This document shows positions 1 through 10,511 of a stretch of 64,000 nucleotides of DNA, piece after piece (the first letter of the stretch is position 1; each line of letters starts with the position of its first letter). A program made the translations under genes and the position numbers. The stretch is from Zhengitettix transpicula (taxonomy: Eukaryota; Arthropoda; Insecta; Orthoptera; Tetrigidae), in NCBI GenBank assembly GCA_037074705.1, contig CM073591.1:76366532-76430531 (forward strand), written 5' to 3'. The notes beneath the pieces were generated by a model. The model worked only from the letters and a program-made list of their open reading frames with translations. It was not told the origin of the DNA and made no database searches.

Positions 1-440
1 TGAAATAGATATCCTGAATCACTGGATATTATTAATAGCGAATCTTCTCATGAATCAACTCTTTTACGCAAAATGCGTATTAATGTTGGAGACTGTTTGG
101 GAACTATAATGTAGCTTATATATAATAGTACATTATGCAAACTTTGTTTTATATTAAGTTCATTATTTCGTCACTCATAATCTTAAATCAGATACATGTT
201 ATGCGATTAATTTGTGGATGGTGTATGTGATGTACAACATTTAATGGACTAAAATTATATAAACAAAACGTTAAGATTTCAAGTCTATCGAATTAATAGA
301 ATAGTTGGGACTGACCACTGTGTTTAAATCTTTTTTTTTTGTAAAGTCGTGGAACCAGTTCTTACATTGAAAATGTGATTTATCTAATTATTTTTAAGGA
401 CATATATCTTGCTTCGATTTAACTACAAATTACTGCAGAA

Positions 441-492
441 ATGTTATCCTACAACTTTCCTGAGTATTTGTTTCTATTTTTGGTGTGTTTTG
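441..492 (+). CDS. put: put exon 1: start codon and signal peptide
   Basis: ATG at 441 opens 17 codons beginning [17 protein letters not shown], a short hydrophobic signal sequence, then one extra base before the donor GTAAGT at 493. CTGCAG just before the ATG could be a 5'-UTR splice acceptor, so an upstream non-coding exon is possible. The start rests on position, signal-peptide character and phase match with exon 2. Confidence 0.8.
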
Positions 493-3400
493 GTAAGTTT
501 AATAATTAACCGTGATGCTTTTTAATTAATTATGAATTTTTTTATTTTGTAATTTGAAATGACATAAATAAGTAACTGTGTATGTTTGTTTTTTAAATTG
601 TTAATGATACTCACTTGAACAAGTGGGAAAAAAAATCAATTTGTTTCTGAAAGTATATGAATGCATGTTGAATTGGATTATTAGTTAATTATCAGTATAA
701 AGTAGGAACCAATTCAGTTTCCATGTAAAATATTTATGACATTCAGGAACTTTTCCCAGTTTCTGTTATGAAGTAAATGAATTTAAAATAATATTGTGTG
801 CTCACAAAGAGTATCATTCTCTAACATATTCATAAAGTAGCAAAATTTCATATACTATCCAATAATCTATCACTTTAGTTGTTCTGCATTATAAACAATT
901 CTGTATTTGAAATTTCTATTTCATAAACCTTTCTAGTATCAAATTAATAATATTTCAGTAAAGTATCAAACAATAAAATTATTGTCGGGTTCCATCAAAA
1001 CTATTATAATCATATTTTTTCTCTATGTTCTCAATGCTACTAACATTTGTGTGCTTTGATGTGAGCAGATTTTTCCATTAATAACAATTTTGTTCATTGA
1101 TACCAAACTATGCTATAAGAAATGATTGTTGAATTTCTAGTAAAACAAGCATTTTAGTGTGACAGGCATAGATGATTTTATCAGTTAATTAAACTGGCAT
1201 CATTTTTTTTCTGGCCTTTACAAAGTTTCTAGATGCTAAATTCACATATTGGTGAATCTTAAATTTTTCAAATTCATAAGTCACTTAGATAATTGGATTC
1301 AACTTGCTGCCAACTACAACATATCACACAGCTTGAGTCGTTACTTGTTCTAATAAGCTGCAGAATTTATTCATTACAGATAAGTTGGTAACATTGATAT
1401 ATTGGAAAAATAGCAACAAAGGAAATTAACATAAAATAAATTTTTGAAAATGATTTCTAGGTGTTCAAATATGAGTGAGTAGTGGGACATTATGAGTAAG
1501 GAGGAAAATATCATTATTGCTATAGCAGTAGTCATATTTGAGTTATGGATGAAGAATTATCACTAATGTATAGGGAATGACTCAAGCTCAGAGATTCGTT
1601 GTTAAGCCGACAGAAACCTTAAATATGCCTATTTGATTTTTAAGTAACAGAAGCTAGTGGTATGTTTATTAAAGTTCAAAGATATGATGATAATGAAATA
1701 TTTTCAGAATAAATTGATACTTCAATTCATTTCTCTTCTTCTTTTATTGGTACTATAACCCAATGTGAGTTTTGGCCTTATTAACAATTTTCTTCCATTC
1801 CGCCCTCTCCTGTGTCAGTCTCTGCCTTACTTTCATGGTTTGTATATCCTTCTCGATGTCATCTACCCATCTTGTCCGGGGTCTCCCCCTTTTCCTCCTC
1901 CCAATTGGCTTTCAGCCCATACTTCAATACATTTTCATAATTCATAAATTGAATTCTTCTAATGTGTTTTCTTGTTAAATGCCTAATGTATCCTTCAAAT
2001 TGCTCAAATATAAGTTTTGTATTTAATGTTCTAATGTTATATGTCATGATCTAAAGCATTCAGTGAGTACTTAATATTTTCTTTTTAACAGGAAGTCTAG
2101 GGAATCATGTTTCCCATAGCTTACTCTGTCACTTTTACAATGAGACGTGTCCAGACAATTCAGATTGCCCCAAAGTGCAGGACTGTGATGAGACTGAGAC
2201 TGAAACACGATTCCATTGCTATGTACTTTGGCATTTCAACTCTACAACTCATGCTACTAATGTTAAGTTGAAGGTATTTACATTAACATTATAGCTATAA
2301 ATTATGATTATGCAAAAATGATTTTTCGCTTAATAGAAGATGTTAACTACTGGTAAAGTCAAATAAAGCTTCACTAATAATGTTGAAGTTATGTTTATAA
2401 ATATTTCAATATGGTTAATTTAGAATTGTAAGCTCTTATTTTATTGACCAATTCATTTACAGGGTTGTTTTATGAACAATAAGGCTTGTATTGATAAATC
2501 ATCAAAGTGTGTTGAACATTCAGAAAAACCATCAAATGATTTGTTGTTTTGCTGCTGCGGGGGAGACTATTGTAACAAGAATTTCAGCTGGGAGCCCAAA
2601 CCACAATCACCAATTGAAAAGAGTCCCAATCAGACATCTGGTAATAAAATTTTAATATTTTATCTATTCAATTTACACTAGTTTATAATGCCATAAAAGT
2701 AACTTTATGTAGCCAACTGTTTTACAATGGCTTTATGTGTATAGGTAGTGTAGAATGATATTTTATAATTTTTGTCTCAAATAAATGTGAGAACTATTGA
2801 AGAATTAGTTTTGTGACTCAATTTTTCAAAATGTTATGTAAACTAATGAGCAAAGGGACTGAAATATTGCTGGGAGAGAATCAGTTGGGATTTAGAAAAA
2901 GCAAGGGTTTAGGAGAAGTAATTTTGGAATTTCATGCAGTAGATTTAAGAAAAATTAGGACACAATTGCAGAATTTTTTGGTGTTCAAAATTCATATTTA
3001 GAAGAAGTGTGAGTATAGGGGAAGCAATTGAGGCCTTTTGAAGGATGATATAACAAGAATCTTGTCATTTTCATGCTTTATTGAACTAGGAAAGTCTTTC
3101 AACAATGTAAGCTGGATAAATTTTTCTGTATGCAGTTGATGTTGAGTCACATTTTACTTTGGTGTGTTAATTCTCACATCCAGAGTCAAATTATTCTGGC
3201 CATGATTCATGTCCTCACCCTTCCTGTAATTTTTCCTATACTTGTAAGTCGGAGTCTGTTAAAGTTACTTGGTCTTTTAAATGAACTCAAATATTATTCC
3301 TACCCAGAGACTTGCGTTTGGTATCTGATCAAGCTACATTCAAGTTTGTAAGGAATTAATTTTAACTGATGCTCTATGGTATAATAAATCAGTAATTGTT

Positions 3401-5277
3401 TATATCATATTTTGTTTCAGCTATTACTCCAAATAACAATGGATTTACCAGCGTTGTAATGTATACCTTGGTGCCAGTATTAATCTTAACACTTTTTTTA
3501 CTCTGCTATTTTTACAGACAACGTAAATTATCCAACTTTAATGAGGTGAGTAATACTACTTACAATTCTACTTATCATATTGCACTTTTTTTTTTTATTG
3601 TACAGTAAACTTCTTGTCTTGTGATTTTTCTGTTGTGATGATAATGATTAAGTATTCCATTGAAATTAACATGTGGTTGGTTGCAACCACTAGGTAGTCC
3701 ATTACAATTACCGCATATTGGCATATAGCACATAAAATGAAAAATTAAGCTAATAGTGTTGTGATGACAGAAGTTAGTCTAAGGGGTCATAGCCATTGTT
3801 GAGTTTCATAATATCAGTTTGTACATTAATTATAATGTTGTTAGATTTAATATAAAGTATTTTACAGAAAATTTGGAATTGTATCTGGTGTCAACATCTA
3901 AAAGCTTAGCATTTTGAATGAATGTTTCAAATTGAAGATATGTTTGGAGTTAACTTATTGTTTGTAAAAGTAGGGTTGGAGATTGGACATATCTTCTATG
4001 GTTTGGGTATTAAGTGACCTAATTAAGTGCCTAATGTAGCAGGAATTACAATCAGAGCAAGAGATTTTGTAAACTACACTATACTTGCTAGAAGTGTCAT
4101 GTGGCCTTGTAATTCTTTTTATCAGGAAGGAAAGTAGATTTGTAAAAAAAAAAATGTTTGATATTCTTTAAAAATTTGGAAAAACTTGCAACTTTAAAAT
4201 TTGTTATGAGGAAGTATGAAAGAGTTTGATTAGAGAAGATTGTGGGTAAGTAACATTCAGATATTGGATTTTATTCAATTTAATATTTGTGTGTTTATTA
4301 AGGGGTACTCATTAGAAATTCAAATTATTTACGTTATTTTGATGGAACTTTGGAGTCAGAAAGTAATATAGCTTGCCTACAAGATTGTTTACTTTAGCTC
4401 TCTTCGGGTTAGGAGGACGATAAGAAAGAAAAACTTGAGTACACAACCTGAATATGTAGGTTTTCTGAACCAATATGTGTGAATTTTAAATAGATTCAGT
4501 GACATTAAGGAAATTAAGAGAACATTTAAATTTGTATTTGCTAGTAAATTGTAATGATGAATACTGAGAATACTGACCTTATGATTAATTTTTCAGGACT
4601 GAACTATGTAAAAAATGTAACCTTAGTATCTAATAAAGAGTAACAATTGAATTGGAAGTAGAGAAAGACAATAATTTTCTAAATTTTAATTAAAATTTCG
4701 GCAAAGAGTGGCCTGAGGGGTCTTTACATGGCAGAACCTTTAACTTGATTAAAGACTTGAAATAAGCGAAGTTAAAATGCAAAAATATCATTAAGTGGAA
4801 TTGTAGTATATTGCCTGACAATGTGTCATCTAGTTGAGAACTTAGTCAATAACATTTTCAAATTATGTAGGTTTCAGGCATACAGAAATACACTTGAATC
4901 AGCTTTCAATAAACACTCGTATTTTATCTGACATCTCGTCAACAATTATACAACAATATTCTTACAAAGATATTCCACACTTCACAGTCCAAAGACAGTG
5001 ATATTCCAAAGTTATTCACTACAAAGACATGCCAGTCCACATCATATATATAATTGCAGTATTGGTATGGAAAGGAAAGAGAGATAGGTTGTGGCTTACC
5101 TGAAAGTGAAGTGTGGTGTCGCCACGAGGAACTGAAGATTGAAGAACCGAAAATTTGAAGAACTACCTTCGGTTTGTTATTGGCTACACTGTACTTCACT
5201 TTCAGGTAAGCCTCAAGCTATCTCTCTTTCCTTTCCATACCAATATCAAAATTAGTTTTGACAGTGTCATATACTTA

Positions 5278-5311
<34 letters not shown>

Positions 5312-5606
5312 TATGGAAAGGATAGAGAGATAGGTTGTGGCTTACCTGAAAGTGAAGTGCGGTGTCGCCATGAGGAACTGAAGGTTGTTCTTCAAATTTT
5401 CGGAGGCTCTCAGCCTCCTTCTTCAGGAAGGTGCACGGAATGGTGTAACACTCCTTCCTGAAGAAGGAGGCTGAGAGCCTCCGAAAATTTGAAGAACAAC
5501 CTTCAGTTCCTCATGGCGACACCGCACTTCACTTTCAGGTAAGCCACAACCTATCTCTCTATCCTTTCCATACCAATATTTTTGACAATGTCACATTCTC
5601 ACTATT

Positions 5607-5649
<43 letters not shown>

Positions 5650-8600
5650 TTTAATTTACGTTTATGTACATACATATTCTTTGTTTCATGCACACAATAT
5701 ATACGAATTTGATGTCTCAGTGGGTAAGTCTATAAAATCTTTAATTTTTATAATGTTCTATTTTAATTCAAAATTATTTTTAGCTTTAAAAAGTTTTTTT
5801 TCTGTAAGCTATTAGTAATATTATAATGCAATATTTAGAAGTAGATAGTTTAAATAAATTATATATATATATATTGTAGCAAAGATGCTTTCCTCCTTGC
5901 GTTTTTCGTCTAATATTAATGTTCATGTGCCAGAAAATTTTTAGGAGAAAATCACCAAAACAACTTTTTAAGTAATTGATTACTTTATTTGTCGAGCATG
6001 TGCAATAAAATGTTGGCAGGGTGTGGTTTATTAAAGTTTTTATGTTCAGCCCTTGGGGCTCCGTCCATCGTTGAGTCCAGGTTGGAACTGGGGTCTTGCA
6101 GAGCCCCGTCTCAGCCTGCACCTTAGCTCAATAATACTGTCACGCGGCCAAGAGACATTGACAATGACTAACAACCAACAATGTTACACAATCATGTTAC
6201 TGTATATATATATAATAATAATAATAATAGGAGAATCCATTAAGGAATTGGAACTAATTTGGTGACAAAGTCAAATTCAAACTTGGATAGTGAGGAAGGA
6301 TAGAAATAAATAGGAGAAATAGGAGGATTGCGCTTTATGTGAATTCATATGCTCGGGCGAAGAATTACGCACATAGAAAAGCATATGTTCAAAGCAGAGA
6401 GAAGGATGGAAGAAGAAGGAAAGACTGAAAATATTTGACCCAGGCGGGACTTGAACCCACGTATTCTGTTAGTACACAGACGCCTTAACCATCTCGGCCA
6501 CCGGGTCAAGTTCCTGACCAGGCAAATATAGACAGTCTTATTGTGGACAATTATTATATATATATATATATATGATTGTATGTATGTGTATAATTGCAAT
6601 ATTGGTATGGAAAGGAGAGAGAGATAGGTTGTGGCTTACCTGAAAGTGAAGTGTGTTGTAGCCATAAGAAACTGAAGGTTGTTCTTCAAATTTTCTGAGG
6701 TTCTCAGCCTCCTTCAGGAAGGAGTGTTACACCGTGCACTGGCCGGCTGCAGACTGCAGACAAGCCACAACCTACCTCTCTTTCCTTTCCATACCAATAT
6801 TGCAATTATTTTTGACAATGTCTCATTGTTACTAATATCATATATTACATATAAGGAAAATGTCACAAGATCCAATTGAGTAAGACATTTGGATAGGAAA
6901 GAGTGACATGGTAACCCATTTACCCGAAATGAACAATTGGTCCAGTCAGATTGTACACAAATATAAATACAATTTTGAGGACCTGAGCCTCTTCGTGTCC
7001 ATCCGGCACAGAGTTCAGACCTACTATCCTGATGCAGGGGGCTTAGGTCCTCAAAACTTTTTTTTTTATATCTGTAGAGTCTGACTGGACCCAATGCTGA
7101 TTTTAAGTAAGTCAGCTTAATTATTTAGCCCTTTCAGATTTTCCCTAGGTTTCTTTGCTTGGATTTTAGATGGCATACACTTCATACTAACTGACTGCAC
7201 AAAGTTACTCCACTCTTCTGAAAACTGTATATTGCCTTATATTTTTCTTTGTATCCATTTTGAAGATTAATAGTGACGGCTTGTACTGTGTTACAGATGT
7301 TGTAATAACTGTGTCAACAGCTTTTGTGAATTATAAAAATAATAATAGACTATATGAAACTGAACTCTTATGAAATTTCTGAAAACAAAGTATTTTAGTT
7401 GATACACATTTTTAAATGGTTTGAACTGTTTCAGCTCCCGACAATGGAGCCACATCCTTTACCCCAACCATCACCTACGCTGGGATTACGCTCCATCCAA
7501 CTTTTAGAAATAAAGGCTAGAGGCAGATTTGGTGCAGTTTGGAAAGCACAGTATAAGAGTGAAACTGTTGCTGTAAAAGTATTCCCACCACAGGTACTAT
7601 TTTATTGGTTTAATGCAAAAATTTATTTAATTTTTCTTTGTATTGTAAAACTTTATTTATACTATGAATCACCAATGATTAAATATATTAAGTAAAAATC
7701 TGTAACCTCAAATAATTGAAAACTGTAACACAAACACAAATTTGCTTACAATAAAGGTAGAATATATCATTGAAATGTATATAAACAAATATTTAAACTG
7801 TTTGGAAGCCCAAAAATGTTTTATTCATAATTTATACTGGGGTAGTCGTTACTCTCTTATGCCATTAACTACAATGCATTAAGCATTCATTTATTATAAA
7901 ACACCATTCCCTTAATTACTTGTATTTTGCATCCTGATTTAATTCTATTTCAGGATAGAGATTCGTGGTTAGCAGAATATGAAGTTTTCAAATTACCTCG
8001 TATGGATCATGAGGCAATATTACGTTACATAGGTGTAGAAAAACGTGGGGACAACTTGCAGGCTGAATTCTGGTTAATAACAGCTTTTCATGAGCGAGGC
8101 TCTCTGTGTGACTTCCTTAAAGCTAATATTGTGAGCTGGTCTAATGCTTTACGAATTGCTGAATCTATGGCAAGGTATATTTATTTTTAATTTAAAGTAC
8201 ACTTTCTATTACTAAATTGTTACATGTTCATTATGTGTCTGAAGAAAATAATTTGTCAATTGTTTAATATTTCAAGGGGAAGTATAAAGGCTTCTATGCT
8301 TATTAATAACTATGAATTCAAGGGAAAAGCAGAAAATTATAATATTTATTTATTACACTGAGCATAATTACTTATTCCCCAGCTTATTATTATTTATATT
8401 TTATATTTCATGTTTTTTATATTCCATTACTTCAGAACTGTAATTTATTTTATTAATATTTTTAGAGGTCTAATGCATCTGCATGAAGAAATACCTCCTA
8501 GTAAAAATGATGGCCATAAACCTGCAATTGCACACAGAGATTTCAAGTCTAAAAATGTTTTGCTACGTGCTGACTTGTCTGCCTGCATTGCTGACTTTGG

Positions 8601-9633
8601 CTTGGCTTTAATATTTGCTCCGGGTAAACCATGTGGAGACACTCATGGTCAAGTGGGCACTAGGCGTTATATGGCCCCAGAAATTTTGGAGGGTGCCATC
8701 AATTTCAACAGAGACTCTTTCCTCCGAATCGACATGTACGCTTGTGGTTTGGTGCTTTGGGAATTGGTTTCTCGGTGTACTGCTCAGGAAGTGAGTGTAT
8801 ATAACTCTGGTGATAATACTTATTTTTTTTAAAAAAACATGTAGTAATTATTTAATATGCAAGGGCAGCCATGACATACATTAATTTTTTTTCTGATAGT
8901 ATGTGTGTGTGTGAGTAGAGCAAAGACATGAAATTATCATGGCTTACTTGAGAATTATTATTGGTCACCACGAAAGGTACTACAAATTTTCAGTATGATT
9001 GTACTTCAGGAGATACATGGTACATACTCCATGTTATTTGATTCTGCTGTTAGTAGTTCATGAGGAGCATGGCGTCTGTCTCTTTAAAGAAAACAAATTA
9101 GCTGTATTATGTATTCTATTCTTTACTCCAAGTTGTGGCATACCAATCTATCACACTCTTCCCTATCCAAACAAATTATTTTCACTTGTGGATATTTACG
9201 TATTTTCTATTTTGGTTACAGTGCACTTTTTTTTTGTTTTAGGGTCCTATTCCTGAATATTTGCTACCTTTTGAAGAGGAAGTTGGACAACACCCTACTT
9301 TAGAGGATATGCAGGAGTGTGTTGTACAGAAAAAAATTCGACCTTGTTTGCGAGATACTTGGAAGAAGCATCCTGTTAGTTCAATTAATATTTTTATCAT
9401 TAGTTCTATTCCTTAAATTCAATATGTGCATACTTTTTGTTGATCTAATTAAATTGGAACCTGCTTAATGCTGCTCTGTTTAACACTGTTTCACTATTAC
9501 ACTGTATTATTGCGATTCCTTGATGACGTATGCCATATAGTTGTTTTATACACACATGCACTCTCTCTGAATTTTATAGCATGATTCTATGTTTGCTGTG
9601 TTATAGTTTATTTTTGACACATCTATTGTGTGT

Positions 9634-9687
<54 letters not shown>

Positions 9688-10446
9688 AGTAAGGATGTGA
9701 CATTGTCAAAAATAATTGCAATATTGATGTAGAAAGGACAGAGAGATAGGTTGTGGCTCACCTGAAAGTGAAGTGCGGTGTCGCCATGAGGAACTGAAGG
9801 TTGTTGTAACACTCCTTCCTGAAGAAGGAGGCTGAGAGCCTCCGAAAATTTGAGGAACAACCTTCAGTTCCTTATGGTGATACTGCACTTCACTTTCAGG
9901 TAAGCCACAACCTATCTCTCTTTCCTTTCATACCAATTTTTATGTAAATATGAAGGTAATTTTTTGTTTTTACAATGGGTGATAACAAAGTAAAGTAATA
10001 ATAATAAAAAAAGTAAAGACACAAGAAAAAGCATTTTATTAGGAAGTAAGATGTAGGTGCTCAGAAGATAAGATGTAGGATAATGACAATTTCCTACCGA
10101 CAGTGCATTACATTTGAAATGAAATTTTTTTTGATGTGATTAAAAATTAATAATAAGAAAGATAGCCAAATACAGACAAAATAAGTGATAATATAAATAC
10201 CACATAATGTTTCTGGGATCCTTGTCTCTTTCTTCAGCTGCTAAGAAAAGGCTAGAGTGACAACTGCACTTGTCAGTTGACAAAACTCAATAAACTTTTG
10301 TCACCTGATAAGTGCAGTGTCGCTCTAGGCTCTTCTTAGCACCTGAAGAAAGGGACAATGATCCCAGAAACGTGTGGTATTTATATTATCATTTATTTTA
10401 ATGAATTAATTTACATCTGATTGAAAATTAATAAGAAGAAAGATAA

Positions 10447-10511
<65 letters not shown>

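Larger units (their letters stand above)
5308..5577. repeat. Family A head-to-head palindromic PLE derivative, near perfect
   Basis: Two inverted arms, each ending in TTGGTATGGAAAGGATAGAG / its reverse complement, with symmetry centre near 5442. The left arm carries a - strand hammerhead-like motif (5390-5430) and the right arm a + strand one (5454-5494). The right arm is about 25 nt longer at the centre (GTGCACGGAATGGTGTAACA), so the two halves were cut at different points. This is the 3' terminal sequence of the PLE at 51119-55212, twice, with no coding part. Confidence 0.85.

Noticed and set aside
5308..5577. DNA-transposon MITE with terminal inverted repeats
   Set aside because: The arms match the 3' UTR of the PLE at 51-55 kb rather than transposon ends, and arm lengths differ between units.
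6436..6508. Functional tRNA gene (Ser/Leu type) on the - strand
   Set aside because: A and B boxes are good, but the anticodon stem-loop does not pair with a 7-nt loop, no long variable arm fits, and a SINE body follows directly.
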